Counted from the stretch's first letter, positions 41,335-49,742 are shown. The stretch: 64,000 nt of DNA from Pseudomonadota bacterium (GCA_023387735.1 JAEWHP010000049.1:248001-312000); one strand, 5' to 3'. Notes: generated from the letters alone by a model not told the origin. A program made the numbers and translations.

Positions 41335-41604
41335 TCAGGCCGCCTTGGCTTCCTTCTCCTCGGACGCCGTGTCCATCGCGCGCATGTAGAGATCGAGCAG
41401 GCTTTCGCGCTCGTCGCGCTCGTCCTCGTCCTGCTTGCGCAGCTTGATGATTTCCTTGAGGATCTTCACATCGAACCCTTCGCCCTTGGCCTCGGCAAAG
41501 ACTTCCTTCTTCTGCTCGTTCAGCTCCTGCAATTCGCCGTCGATGTTCTCGACCCGCTCGACGAAAGAACGAATCTTGCCGCCGGGAATGGTGACGTCAG
41601 ACAT
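41335..41604 (-). CDS. gapR: GapR, nucleoid-associated protein (DUF2312)
   Basis: An 89-residue, highly charged helical protein of the DUF2312 family. Caulobacter GapR, its best-known member, is an essential dimer/tetramer that clamps overtwisted AT-rich DNA ahead of replication forks and aids topoisomerases. The signature runs IRSFVERVENIDGELQELNE, then KKEVFAEAKGEGFDVKILKE and IIKLRKQDEDERDERESLLD. It has its own promoter region (about 110 bases from the divergent pdxY gene) and faces an intergenic repeat. Confidence 0.95.
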   Translation of the reverse strand: MSDVTIPGGKIRSFVERVENIDGELQELNEQKKEVFAEAKGEGFDVKILKEIIKLRKQDEDERDERESLLDLYMRAMDTASEEKEAKAA

Positions 41605-41714
41605 GGTGCCTCCCTGTTGAATGAAGTCGTGAAAATGACCGCAAACAAATAACCAATGTGTTAACCTCGGCTGGTTCCCGCCTCGCCAAAACAGATAATC
41701 CCAGACTTGACCAC

Positions 41715-42572
41715 ATGAACGTGATTTCGATTCAATCGCAGGTCGCTTGGGGCCATGTCGGCAACAGCGCCGCGGTGTTTCCCATGCAGATGCACGGCAT
41801 CGACGTGATCGCCGTGCCGACCACGCTGCTGAGCAACCGGCCGGGCTATCCGACCATCCGCGGCCGGGTGCTCGATGCGCAACTCATTGCCGATCTGCTG
41901 CTCGGGATCGAGGAGCGCGGCGCGGTCGATACGGCCGAGATGATCCTGTCCGGCTATTTCGGCTCGGCTGATAACGCCGCCGTGGTCGCCGATTTCGTCG
42001 CGCGCGCCAAGGCCCGCAACCCCGCGCTCGCCTATTGCTGCGATCCCGTGCTCGGCGATCGCGACCGCGGCCTGTTCGTCCACGCCGATATCCCGCCGCT
42101 GGTGCGCGACCGGCTATGTCCGCTTGCCGACATCATCACGCCCAATCATTTCGAGTTCGAATGGCTAACGGGCACCAGAGCGACCACGATTGATCAGGTG
42201 ATCGAGGCGGCACGCGCCGTGATGGCACGCGGTCCGTCAACGGTCGTCGTCACCAGCGCCGAGCTCGCGGACACGCCCGCCGGCGAGATCGAGACGCTCG
42301 CCGTCGAGGGCACGGAAGCATGGCGCGTGCGCACGCCGAAGCTGCCGATCAGCCCGAACGGCACCGGCGATCTGTTCGCCGCGCTGCTGGTGTCCGCGCG
42401 GGTTCACGGCAACGACACGCCGGAAGCGCTGAGCCATGCGGCGTCCGCCATCTACGCCGTGCTGGAGCGCACCGCCGCACGCGGAACAGAGGAAATGCGC
42501 ATCGTCGAGAGCGCTGAGCAAATGGCCAACCCGAAGCGCCGCTTCGACACCGTCACCATAGGACAAGAATGA
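41715..42572 (+). CDS. pdxY: Pyridoxal kinase
   Basis: A 285-residue PfkB/ribokinase-like kinase that phosphorylates pyridoxal to PLP in the B6 salvage pathway. The start MNVISIQSQVAWGHVGNSAA is the classical PdxY/PdxK N-terminus. CCDPVLGDRDRGLFV near residue 105, ITPNHFEFEWLTG near 140 and the ATP-binding, catalytic-Asp motif SPNGTGDLFAALL near 215 are present. The catalytic Asp is in GTGD. Its stop overlaps the start of a HisC-like PLP-dependent aminotransferase gene, so cofactor maker and user are co-translated. Confidence 0.94.
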   Translation: MNVISIQSQVAWGHVGNSAAVFPMQMHGIDVIAVPTTLLSNRPGYPTIRGRVLDAQLIADLLLGIEERGAVDTAEMILSGYFGSADNAAVVADFVARAKARNPALAYCCDPVLGDRDRGLFVHADIPPLVRDRLCPLADIITPNHFEFEWLTGTRATTIDQVIEAARAVMARGPSTVVVTSAELADTPAGEIETLAVEGTEAWRVRTPKLPISPNGTGDLFAALLVSARVHGNDTPEALSHAASAIYAVLERTAARGTEEMRIVESAEQMANPKRRFDTVTIGQE

Positions 42573-43633
42573 GCCGTTTCTGGAGCAGCCTGACGCATGA
42601 CCTGAAACCCTACGTGCCGGGCGAACAGCCCCGCATGGCCGAGCTGGTCAAGCTCAACACCAATGAAAGCCCGTTCGGTCCCTCGCCCCGCGCGCTGGAA
42701 GCCATTCGCAGCGAGGCGACCGATACGCTGCGCCTTTACCCGGACCCGCAAGCGACTGCGTTGCGTGCGGCGTTGGCAGCCTACCACCATGTGCGCCCCG
42801 AACAGGTGTTCGTCGGCAACGGCTCGGACGAGGTGCTGGCCCACGCCTTCACCGCCCTGCTGAAGCACGATGCGCCGCTTCTGTTCCCCGATATCACCTA
42901 CAGCTTCTATCCGGTCTATTGCCGCCTGTTCGGCATCGCGTTTGATGCCGTGCCACTCGATCAGGCGATGCGCATTCGCGTCGCCGACTATCGGCGGCCG
43001 GCCGGCGCGATCATCGTGCCCAATCCGAATGCGCCGACGGGGATTGCGCTTTCGCGGGACGAGATCGTTACCCTGCTGAGGGATCACCCAGACTCCCCCG
43101 TCGTGATCGACGAGGCCTATGTCGATTTCGGCGCCGAGACGGCGATACCGCTGATCGACTCCCATCCAAATCTTCTCGTCGTCCAGACCATGTCGAAATC
43201 GCGGGCGCTGGCCGGCCTGCGGGTCGGCTATGCGATCGGCGACGCCGACCTGATCGAGGGGCTCACGCGGGTAAAGGACAGCTTCAACTCCTATCCGCTC
43301 GGCCGGCCCGCCCAGGCCGGCGCCATCGCATCACTCGAGGACGAAGCCTATTTTCAAGCGAGCCGCGCGCGCGTCATCGAAGGCCGCGAGCGGCTGGACC
43401 GCGGTCTCGTGAAGCTTGGATTCGAAGTGCTGCCGTCGGCCGCCAACTTCGTCTTCGCGCGTCATCCGGTGCATGAGGGCGCGGCGCTGGCCACTGCGCT
43501 GCGCCAGCGCGCGGTGATCGTCCGCCATTTTTCCGCGCCGCGTATCGCCGACTATCTGCGGATCACGGTGGGCACCGAAGGACAGATCGACCGGCTGCTG
43601 TCGGCGTTGTCCGAGATTTTGGGGAAAGTGTAG
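42569..43633 (+). CDS. HisC-like histidinol-phosphate aminotransferase family
   Basis: A 354-residue class I/II PLP-dependent aminotransferase. VKLNTNESPFGPSP near residue 29, RLYPDPQATALRAALA near 55, FVGNGSDEVL near 80, the substrate-side PNPNAPTG near 150 and the PLP lysine in TMSKSRALAGLRVGYA near 211 match HisC. HisC transfers an amino group between glutamate and imidazole-acetol phosphate; paralogues may use aromatic amino acids. Lying away from his genes, it may be such a paralogue. It overlaps pdxY by four bases. Confidence 0.9.
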   Translation: MSRFWSSLTHDLKPYVPGEQPRMAELVKLNTNESPFGPSPRALEAIRSEATDTLRLYPDPQATALRAALAAYHHVRPEQVFVGNGSDEVLAHAFTALLKHDAPLLFPDITYSFYPVYCRLFGIAFDAVPLDQAMRIRVADYRRPAGAIIVPNPNAPTGIALSRDEIVTLLRDHPDSPVVIDEAYVDFGAETAIPLIDSHPNLLVVQTMSKSRALAGLRVGYAIGDADLIEGLTRVKDSFNSYPLGRPAQAGAIASLEDEAYFQASRARVIEGRERLDRGLVKLGFEVLPSAANFVFARHPVHEGAALATALRQRAVIVRHFSAPRIADYLRITVGTEGQIDRLLSALSEILGKV

Positions 43634-43644
43634 GTCGCATTACC

Positions 43645-43724
43645 GTCATTCCGGAGCGATGCGCAGCATCGAATCCGGAATCTCGAGATTCCGGGTCTGG
43701 TCCTTCGGACCATCCCGGAATGAC
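43645..43724. repeat. 80-bp palindromic intergenic repeat, copy 2
   Basis: Same length and nearly the same sequence as the element at 2357-2436: GTCATTCCGG and CCGGAATGAC ends, inner AATCTCGAGATT palindrome and GGTCC/GGACC stem. The few changes seen are single bases. It lies between the HisC-like gene and the PanE-like gene. Confidence 0.92.
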
Positions 43725-43749
43725 GGGCGCAACTAATCAGGAGAATCGC

Positions 43750-44661
43750 ATGCAAGTCGCGGTCATCGGTGCCGGAGCGGTCGGATGCTATTATGGGGGA
43801 TTGCTGCTGCGGGCCGGGCATGACGTGACGTTCGTCGGCCGGCAGCCGCATGTCGATGCCATCAATACCCATGGCCTGCTGCTCGACACCAGGACATTCA
43901 AGGGACACCTGCCCGCCAGGGCCGCGACCGACGCGACCGCGCTGCCCTCGCCCGATCTGGTGCTGGTGTGCGTGAAGTCGGCCGATACCGAGCAGGCCGG
44001 CCGCGCGCTCGCCGGGCGCCTGCGGCCGGAGACATCCGTTCTCAGCCTGCAGAACGGCGTCGACAATGCACAGCGCCTGCACGCGGTCACCGGCCACGCC
44101 GTGATATCAGCAGTGGTCTATGTCGGCAGCGAGATGGCCGGGCCCGGCCATATCAGGCATCACGGCGGCGGCGACCTCGCCATCGGCGCCTCGGCCGTGA
44201 GCGAGACGCTGGCGCAAGCGCTTGAAGCCGCCGGCATTCACACGACGATATCGCACGATATCGAGGTGACGCTGTGGAGCAAGCTCGTCATCAACTGCGC
44301 CTTCAACGCGCTGTCGGCCGTGGCCGATATTTCCTACGGCCCGATGCTGGAAGTGGAAGGCACAAGAGACGTCGTCACTCGCGCGGTGCAGGAAGCGATC
44401 GCGGTCGCGCAAGCCTGCAGCGTCGCGCTGCCCGACGATCTGCTCGCAAATATCCTGAACATTCCGACCATGATGCCGCAGCAAAAATCTTCCACCGCGC
44501 AGGATCTCGCGCGCGGCAAGCCGAGCGAAATCGACTTCCTCAACGGTCACGTGGTGCGCAAGGGCGCGGAGTTCGGCATTGCCACGCCGACCAACCACGC
44601 CCTGCAGGTGATGGTGAAGCTGGCGCAACGAAGCAGGGAGCTGTCCGGCGGACGGACGTAG
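43750..44661 (+). CDS. 2-dehydropantoate 2-reductase (PanE-like)
   Basis: A 303-residue reductase that converts ketopantoate to pantoate with NADPH in pantothenate/CoA synthesis. AGGAGAA precedes the ATG giving MQVAVIGAGAVGCYYGGLLL, an intact dinucleotide motif. The catalytic Lys is in LWSKLVINCAFN near residue 177, and the C-terminal QKSSTAQDLARGKPSEIDFL motif is the PanE signature. Unlike the divergent homologue at 21663, it keeps all expected residues. It may supply the genuine PanE, though many genomes carry several paralogues. Confidence 0.9.
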   Translation: MQVAVIGAGAVGCYYGGLLLRAGHDVTFVGRQPHVDAINTHGLLLDTRTFKGHLPARAATDATALPSPDLVLVCVKSADTEQAGRALAGRLRPETSVLSLQNGVDNAQRLHAVTGHAVISAVVYVGSEMAGPGHIRHHGGGDLAIGASAVSETLAQALEAAGIHTTISHDIEVTLWSKLVINCAFNALSAVADISYGPMLEVEGTRDVVTRAVQEAIAVAQACSVALPDDLLANILNIPTMMPQQKSSTAQDLARGKPSEIDFLNGHVVRKGAEFGIATPTNHALQVMVKLAQRSRELSGGRT

Positions 44662-44705
44662 CTTGCGTTCAGCCGCCGCCGGATGGTGCCGATGCGGCGC
44701 GCAGG

Positions 44706-44975
44706 TCAGCGCCTCGCGACACCGGTGGTCTGCGGCGCGGTGGCGGCCGTCAGCTTTGTCCGCCGCGTGAGGACACTCACTTGATGCACGGTAGCCGTGG
44801 AGGTCGCCACCGGTGACTGTTCCCTGACGTCGGCAGCGCCCAGAACCTGAACCTGCATCGCCGAAATCGGCAAACCACTGGTCTCAAAGGTCGGGAACTC
44901 CGCTGCGAGGCCGGCAGTGCTGCCCGCAATCGCGAAAACGGTGGCGGCTGCGATCGATAGGGTCTTGTTCTTCAC
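44706..44975 (-). CDS. Small exported protein, function unknown
   Basis: An 89-residue protein with a signal peptide of about 24 residues (LSIAAATVFAIAGSTAGLAA). The mature part is Thr/Ala/Val-rich with no cysteines and ends TGVARR. The GTG start is chosen because GGAGAA lies 7 bases upstream and because the signal peptide begins directly there; the longer in-frame extension has no such signal. Confidence 0.7.
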   Translation of the reverse strand: MKNKTLSIAAATVFAIAGSTAGLAAEFPTFETSGLPISAMQVQVLGAADVREQSPVATSTATVHQVSVLTRRTKLTAATAPQTTGVARR

Positions 44976-45183
44976 GTCGATTCTCCGGGGTACGATTCGA
45001 AGCCGTAGCCTACCCCGGAAATGCTGCATTGCGATATCGGCATATTGCATTGCAACAATGTCGCGCCGGCACATCATAAATTGTTGAGCGCCGTTGCTGC
45101 GCGCGAAATCCCCACGTCCCGGCAGTGACGCGCGGAGCATGAGGGGTGATCGCGGATCAGTATGAGAAAAAGTAGCAGGCCGC

Positions 45184-45369
45184 CTACGCGACCGTTCGCT
45201 TTTCGATGATTTTCCGGAAATCGGTCGCCAGACCGCTGTAGTATCCGGCCAGCACCTCATAGAAGTTCTGCTGCGCCTTGTCGGTTGCCGCCCGTGCCTG
45301 CTCCTGGCACCGGGTCGCTCTCGCTTCGTATTTCTCCACCTTGGTCTGAAGATCCGTCACCACCACCAT
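45184..45369 (-). CDS. Small coiled-coil protein, function unknown
   Basis: A 61-residue soluble protein: LQTKVEKYEARATRCQEQAR then AATDKAQQNFYEVLAGYYSG. It is almost entirely helical with a heptad-like pattern. Related small proteins with a C-Q-E-Q-A core are common and unnamed in Bradyrhizobium. The start MVVVTDLQTK lies where the helix begins. Monocistronic by appearance. Confidence 0.7.
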   Translation of the reverse strand: MVVVTDLQTKVEKYEARATRCQEQARAATDKAQQNFYEVLAGYYSGLATDFRKIIEKRTVA

Positions 45370-45492
45370 CGTTGCTACTCCCCGCCACGCCGCACAACTA
45401 CTGACGGTAGTCCGGCACAAGTCGAAAAGATGTCCGCGGGATGGAGATTTCGCAGCGTCGTCGTGAGCAAGCCGTGGCGTGCCCCCCGGGCC

Positions 45493-45855
45493 CTACTGCT
45501 TGGGCACCGAAGCCGGCGGCCGCAAGGATGACCGCGCCGTGCCAGTGGTTGCAGCCGGCCGCTTTGCGCCCTTCGCCTGGTCGCGCTTGGCGCCGTCGAC
45601 GGATTCCAGATAGGACGCGAGCGCCCATGCGGAACCGGAGCCGCTTACGTAGTGCTTTTGCAGGAACATATAGAGTGTCAGCCTGAACCGGCCCTTGGCG
45701 AGGCCGCGCGGGCTGCGATGGCAGGTGACGCAACTCTCCGAAAACAACTTCGGCGCTGATTTGCCCTGATCGAGATTCTGCGCCTCGGCCGATCCAGTCA
45801 GCAAGACCGCTACGGCCAGAACCAGGAGACCACTGGCCAATTTTATTGGCGACAT
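45493..45855 (-). CDS. Small exported c-type-cytochrome-like protein
   Basis: A 120-residue protein with a signal peptide (about 1-25, GSAEAQ) and one CxxCH haem-binding motif, CVTCH at residues 42-46. The following segment LTLYMFLQKHY could supply the distal Met ligand. The C-terminal third is low-complexity Ala/Thr/Pro-rich. If haem is attached, it is a periplasmic electron carrier. One motif and short length make this a reasonable but not certain call. Confidence 0.72.
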   Translation of the reverse strand: MSPIKLASGLLVLAVAVLLTGSAEAQNLDQGKSAPKLFSESCVTCHRSPRGLAKGRFRLTLYMFLQKHYVSGSGSAWALASYLESVDGAKRDQAKGAKRPAATTGTARSSLRPPASVPKQ

Positions 45856-45964
45856 AACTGTTCCCGCTTTATCCCGCCGCAACGCGACGAGAAGACCACA
45901 TCTGCCGCCCGGCGGTGGCGAAAAGTGGGCCGCGTTGCGCCGATGGTTGGGCTGCGGCGCCGCC

Positions 45965-46555
45965 TCAATACGGCGGCTGTTTCCTCGCCCGCTGTGCGCT
46001 AGCCGCCTCCATCCACCAGGTCAAATCGTCCGCAAAGCGCGGGAATGCGTGCGCCAGCGCCTGGCCGCCCTCACCCGTGGGCCTGGCGTCTTCGGACAAT
46101 GTTTGCGAGATCGGCCCGGCGGCGATCGTGCTCGAGATCACTACCATGCCCATCTCGGAGAGCGTGCCGTGCCAGGCAAGCGCGGCACGCACGCCGGAGA
46201 ACCGCCCGGCCGAATAGCTGGCAATCGCCGCCGGGCGCCAGAACCACTCCTCGAGGAAATGATCGGTGAGATTCTTTAGCCCCGGCTGCATGCCCCAATT
46301 GTATTCACCGGTGACGAATACGAAGCCGTCGGCGTCGCGGATCTGCCCTGCGAGCTTTTCCAGCGCCGCGGGCGCCGCACCCTTCGGATGTTCCTTGTAC
46401 ATCCGGTCGAGCATCGGCAGGTCGATTGCCTTGGCATCGATCAGTTCGACATCGTCGCCGCGGGCGCGAAAGCCCTCGACGATGAAGTGCGCGAGCCGGA
46501 TGCCCATGCGATCGGAGCGATAGGAGCCGTAGAGGACGAGGATACGGTTGGCCAT
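45965..46555 (-). CDS. NADPH-dependent FMN reductase family protein
   Basis: A 196-residue flavodoxin-like reductase. The FMN phosphate loop is LYGSYRSDRMGIRLA near residue 8, and GEYNWGMQPGLKNLTDHF near 83 is the family signature that contacts the isoalloxazine ring. Such enzymes reduce free FMN, quinones or azo compounds with NAD(P)H. It has no local operon partner. Confidence 0.9.
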   Translation of the reverse strand: MANRILVLYGSYRSDRMGIRLAHFIVEGFRARGDDVELIDAKAIDLPMLDRMYKEHPKGAAPAALEKLAGQIRDADGFVFVTGEYNWGMQPGLKNLTDHFLEEWFWRPAAIASYSAGRFSGVRAALAWHGTLSEMGMVVISSTIAAGPISQTLSEDARPTGEGGQALAHAFPRFADDLTWWMEAASAQRARKQPPY

Positions 46556-46627
46556 AGAAGCAGACTAGCACGGCGTGTCGTGATGGGCGCAGAGCAAAGA
46601 TCGCTCTCGGGGCAACCGTTTCAAATG

Positions 46628-46657
46628 AAAAAAGGAGGCGGGCACGTAGCCGCCTCC
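46628..46657 (-). terminator. Rho-independent terminator of the small exported protein gene
   Basis: Read on the minus strand, GGAGGCGG and CCGCCTCC form an 8-base stem followed by six T residues. It lies 12 bases after the stop of the gene at 46670-46996. Confidence 0.85.
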
Positions 46658-46669
46658 AAATTCCCAGCC

Positions 46670-46996
46670 TTACCAATCGGCTGTGTCGCCATTGTAGTAG
46701 CCATAGGAATCGTACGGGCTGGCCGGTGCAGTCGCGATGGCCCCTGCCGCCACGCCGTCCACGACCACCGGACCGGCAACATAGCCTGGGCCATACGCCC
46801 GAGGCGCATAATAGCCAAAGCTTTGACGTTCCCACTGGTTCGGCAGACGAACGCCGTACCCACCGCGCAGATATGCGGAATTTGGATAGTTGAACCCGAT
46901 CATCCCGGGCTCCTGCGTTGCTTCCTGCGCCATTGATGGGGTTGCGAGCGCTGTAAAAAGAAGCGCAGCTGCACCAAGTAGTTTGAGCTTTATCAT
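46670..46996 (-). CDS. Small exported Tyr/Gly-rich protein
   Basis: A 108-residue protein with a clear signal peptide (LLGAAALLFTALATPSMAQE). The mature part is Tyr/Gly/Pro-rich (YGVRLPNQWERQSFGYYAPR), lacks cysteine and has no recognised domain. Its own EcfG-type promoter and terminator make it a tidy single-gene unit, probably induced in the general stress response. Confidence 0.78.
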   Translation of the reverse strand: MIKLKLLGAAALLFTALATPSMAQEATQEPGMIGFNYPNSAYLRGGYGVRLPNQWERQSFGYYAPRAYGPGYVAGPVVVDGVAAGAIATAPASPYDSYGYYNGDTADW

Positions 46997-47024
46997 CGCG
47001 GTCCTCCGTTTGTCATGACAGGCA

Positions 47025-47049
47025 AACGGGCCACGGTGAGTGCCGTTCC
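47025..47049 (-). promoter_or_regulatory. EcfG-type (general stress) promoter
   Basis: On the minus strand: GGAAC, 16 bases, CGTT, a full match to the alphaproteobacterial sigma-EcfG consensus. The -10 lies about 30 bases before the start of the exported Tyr/Gly-rich protein gene. Confidence 0.7.
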
Positions 47050-47099
47050 GGAGCAGGGTTCACAGAGCTGTTAGCTCAGGAGTTGCCCCAGCAGAGCCC

Positions 47100-47194
47100 A
47101 AGAGAAAAGGCCGGCGGGCACGACGCCGCCGGCCTTCTCTTGCAACTGCCGGCTCGCGCAGGTCCGGTTCCGCTGCGATTCCTTGCCTCAAGTT
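47100..47194. repeat. 95-bp direct repeat with GC-rich hairpin, copy A
   Basis: Begins with an inverted repeat (AAGAGAAAAGGCCGGCGG and CCGCCGGCCTTCTCTT), then TGCAACTGCCGGCTCGCGCA and GTCCGGTTCCGCTGCG. An almost identical block is at 47685-47779. The hairpin could act as a terminator. It sits about 110 bases upstream of the first DUF6894 gene. Confidence 0.88.
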
Positions 47195-47305
47195 GCCTCC
47201 AAACGTAATCGAAATCCTTCGACGCGAATGTGAGCTGCATCACTGATGGTCGGAACCCAATCGACTAGCTTGCTACTACAGATTGCTGCTCGCAGGAGAC
47301 CGGCC
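47195..47305. other. Short leader of the first DUF6894 gene
   Basis: Together with copy A of the 95-bp repeat and the EcfG-type promoter of the minus strand gene, this completes a 309-base gene-free interval. GGAAC occurs at 47252, but no CGTT lies at the right distance. Nothing else recognised. Confidence 0.5.
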
Positions 47306-47539
47306 ATGACCCAGGTCTATTTTCACTGCTCAAGCTCCCGCGGAGTCCGGATCGATCGATCCGGTGAAGCGGTGAGCGACCTCAACGAGGCGCGCGATCG
47401 CGCGGCTTGCCTCGTCCGCTCGCTCATCATGGAACAGGGCGCTGAAGACTGGCGCGACTGGGTCGTGCATGTCAGCGACGATTTCGATGACGAGCTGTTC
47501 GTTCTTCCCTTCGCCTTCGTGCTCGGCAAGGCACATTGA
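47306..47539 (+). CDS. DUF6894-type small protein (copy 1 of a duplicated pair)
   Basis: A 77-residue soluble protein starting MTQVYFHCSSSRGVRIDRSG, with the DUF6894-like pattern of an N-terminal YFH strand, a charged turn, a long helix (LNEARDRAACLVRSLIMEQG) and a two-strand end (DWVVHVSDDFDDELFVLPFA). It is about 70% identical by eye to the gene at 47985. GGAG precedes the ATG by 9 bases. DUF6894 proteins are abundant and uncharacterised in rhizobia. Confidence 0.85.
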   Translation: MTQVYFHCSSSRGVRIDRSGEAVSDLNEARDRAACLVRSLIMEQGAEDWRDWVVHVSDDFDDELFVLPFAFVLGKAH

Positions 47540-47984
47540 GGACCGGAACCGAACAGGCACTGCTCGCGCGATGGTGCGAGCCGGATACGAGCGCGATTGC
47601 ACGCGCACTTTGCCGAAAGCTTTTCGACATCAGCAGTCGCGCCGCCGCTTGAACCATCGCGCGAATAATTTCCATCTTCAACTCAAGAGAAAAGGCCGGC
47701 GGGCATTACGCCGCCGGCCTTCTCTTGCAACTGCCGGCTCGCGCCTGTCCGGTTCCGCTGCGGTCGCTTGCCTAAAGTTTGACCACCGCACGGTTAACGA
47801 ATTCCTAACGAGTCGAGCGTGAGATCGAGCACGGAAGGGCGTGATTCGTCCGGCTAGTTTGGTGTCACCTGACGAGCACATGTGCCCGTAAATCTCCCGT
47901 CAGGAATCTATCGGGATTTCATGCGGAATCCGTCGCTGCTATTTTGCAAACAGCGGATTCGCAAGGCTCGCGAGGACACCGAAA
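47540..47984. other. Gene-free interval holding repeat copy B
   Basis: A 445-base stretch between the two DUF6894 genes. It contains copy B of the 95-bp repeat (47685-47779). No gene is supported in the remainder, and I see no recognisable promoter directly before the second DUF6894 gene. Confidence 0.5.
47685..47779. repeat. 95-bp direct repeat with GC-rich hairpin, copy B
   Basis: Matches copy A at 47100-47194 over its whole length with few differences, mainly in the hairpin loop (CACGA versus CATTA) and near the end. It lies about 200 bases upstream of the second DUF6894 gene. Confidence 0.88.
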
Positions 47985-48218
47985 ATGGCCCAGGTCTATT
48001 TCCATTGCTCGAACTCGAAGGAAGTCCGGATCGATCAATCCGGCGCCGTGGTGAGCGACCTTGCCGAGGCCCGCGACTACGCGGCCTGCGTGGTGCAATC
48101 GATGATCCGCGAAAGCAGCGCGGAAGACTGGCGCGACTGGGTCGTGCATGTCAGCGACGCCTACGATGACGAGATCTTCGAGGTGCCGTTCTCGTCCATT
48201 CTCGGCAAGGCGCATTGA
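47985..48218 (+). CDS. DUF6894-type small protein (copy 2 of a duplicated pair)
   Basis: A 77-residue protein starting MAQVYFHCSNSKEVRIDQSG, same length as copy 1 and identical in EDWRDWVVHVSD and LGKAH. Substitutions concentrate in the central helix and the last strand. It lies 7 bases upstream of another small gene on the same strand, suggesting a bicistronic unit that copy 1 lacks. Confidence 0.85.
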   Translation: MAQVYFHCSNSKEVRIDQSGAVVSDLAEARDYAACVVQSMIRESSAEDWRDWVVHVSDAYDDEIFEVPFSSILGKAH

Positions 48219-48225
48219 GTTCGTC

Positions 48226-48402
48226 ATGATTACCGCGACAGTCTCCTTTATGCCATTGCTCCGCCGCCTCGATCGATTCATGTCGCGGTGGCAACGCATG
48301 GTCGAGCGTGCCTGCGACACTTATCGGCCGGAGCGTCATTACATGCGCGGGCCAGGCCCGAAGTGGTACGCCAAAAATCGCGCGGAGAGCGCTGCCCTCT
48401 AG
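48226..48402 (+). CDS. Small basic protein, function unknown
   Basis: A 58-residue basic protein: MITATVSFMPLLRRLDRFMS then RWQRMVERACDTYRPERHYM, ending with RGPGPKWYAKNRAESAAL. A start at an internal Met (MPLLRRLDRF) is equally possible. The short gap after the DUF6894 gene and the hairpin after the stop support a real gene. No family recognised. Confidence 0.5.
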   Translation: MITATVSFMPLLRRLDRFMSRWQRMVERACDTYRPERHYMRGPGPKWYAKNRAESAAL

Positions 48403-48403
48403 G

Positions 48404-48436
48404 ACAGGACGACCACGGCCCGCTGGTCGCGTCCTG
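48404..48436 (+). terminator. Terminator-like hairpin
   Basis: ACAGGAC and GACCA pair with TGGTC and GTCCTGT around an 8-base loop. Only a short T stretch follows, so it may be a weak terminator of the DUF6894/basic-protein unit. Confidence 0.55.
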
Positions 48437-48655
48437 TTCATCATCATCGCCCCGTCGTCACTCCGCACGGCGTGCTGAGCTCGGTTCAGGGTTCCGAACC
48501 CGGAACAAATGGTGGCCAACGGCCCCAACCTCTCCACGACATGGCCTTGCTTTGGTCAAACCTCGCTGGCCGTGTGCCGCCGTGGGCAGAGGATTTTAAC
48601 CGCAGCACCTACGCATCGACAGATGCGGATGACATTGGAGCAAGGGACCCCGCCA

Positions 48656-49699
48656 ATGCAATCCACGCAACAACCCAAGTCCGTGCAACCGCAGCAGGAG
48701 GCCGATCCGCACGACGTGTTCGCGATCGAGTCGATTCTTGCCGGACGCGCCGATCGGGCGCCGCCGCTCGTGCATGAGCCGGCGAGCCAGCCTGCTGCGC
48801 CGCCGGTGAACGTCGTACCGGAGATACCGGTGAACGTCGCACCCGAAATACCGGTGAACGTCGTACCCGAGATTTCGGTCGCCGCGGCGGCCCCGCAGAT
48901 CGAGCCGGTGTTCCGCGTCACGGATGCCAGGAATACTCAGGCCGAGAGCGTCAGGCCCGATGAGATCAAGGTCGGTGACATCATGGCCGCTGGCGAACGC
49001 CCGACATCCAGATCGAGCAAGCGAGCCTTCATGGCCTTGCTCGGCCTCTGCGGCGTCATCGCTGCCGCCGCCTGGCAGCACTACGGCGACCAGGCCAAGG
49101 CGATGGCGGTGAGTTGGGCGCCGGAAGCCGTGCGCGAGGCCCTCTTACCCTCGGAAACGCCGCCCGTCGCCGAAGCGGCAGCTGTCCCCGCCGTTCAGGC
49201 GGCGGCAACTGATCAGGCCGCTGCATCCGATCAGGCTGCAACTACCGAGCAGCCTGTGGCGCAGCCGGTGGGGTCAGCCAAGCCGGAACAAGCCGCCGCT
49301 GCACCGGCGGCGACCGCGCCTTCGACTGAGTCGGCACAGTTGCAGGCGATGGCGCAGGATCTCGCTGCGATGACCAGACAGGTTGAAGAACTGAAAGCCA
49401 ACATCGCACAGCTCAGGACGAGCCACGCCCAGATGGCGCGTGAAGTTGCGAGTGCGGCTGCAAAAACTTCGGAAGCCAAGCCCGCTGAGCAGGCTCCGCG
49501 TCCCCGGGTAGCTGCCGCACCTCCGCCGCGAGCAGCCGCACCGCCGCCGCCCGCACCGCGTCGGCCGCCGCCGGCGCAAGCCGCCTATGTTCCGCCGGTC
49601 CAACCGTTGCCGCCGCCCCCCGTGCAGGTACAGCCGGCGCCGCCGCAACTGGCGGACGATGGCCAACCGGTGGTGCGGCCGCCAATGCCCGTGCGGTAA
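48656..49699 (+). CDS. Single-pass membrane protein with low-complexity Ala/Pro-rich regions
   Basis: A 347-residue protein. The N-terminal part (about 1-120) is disordered and contains a short tandem repeat, VNVVPEIP/VNVAPEIP/VNVVPEIS. A membrane helix lies near residues 125-145 (RAFMALLGLCGVIAAAAWQH). The outer part is Ala/Gln/Pro-rich, with a helical segment near 230-275 (LQAMAQDLAAMTRQVEELKA) that predicts a short coiled coil, and a Pro-rich end. The start behind AAGGGA is chosen over two nearby in-frame ATG codons. Likely a scaffold in the cell envelope. Confidence 0.78.
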   Translation: MQSTQQPKSVQPQQEADPHDVFAIESILAGRADRAPPLVHEPASQPAAPPVNVVPEIPVNVAPEIPVNVVPEISVAAAAPQIEPVFRVTDARNTQAESVRPDEIKVGDIMAAGERPTSRSSKRAFMALLGLCGVIAAAAWQHYGDQAKAMAVSWAPEAVREALLPSETPPVAEAAAVPAVQAAATDQAAASDQAATTEQPVAQPVGSAKPEQAAAAPAATAPSTESAQLQAMAQDLAAMTRQVEELKANIAQLRTSHAQMAREVASAAAKTSEAKPAEQAPRPRVAAAPPPRAAAPPPPAPRRPPPAQAAYVPPVQPLPPPPVQVQPAPPQLADDGQPVVRPPMPVR

Positions 49700-49742
49700 G
49701 AGTTCGCGGCCGGCCCAAACCGGGCTGCGAAGCCGCACCCAA

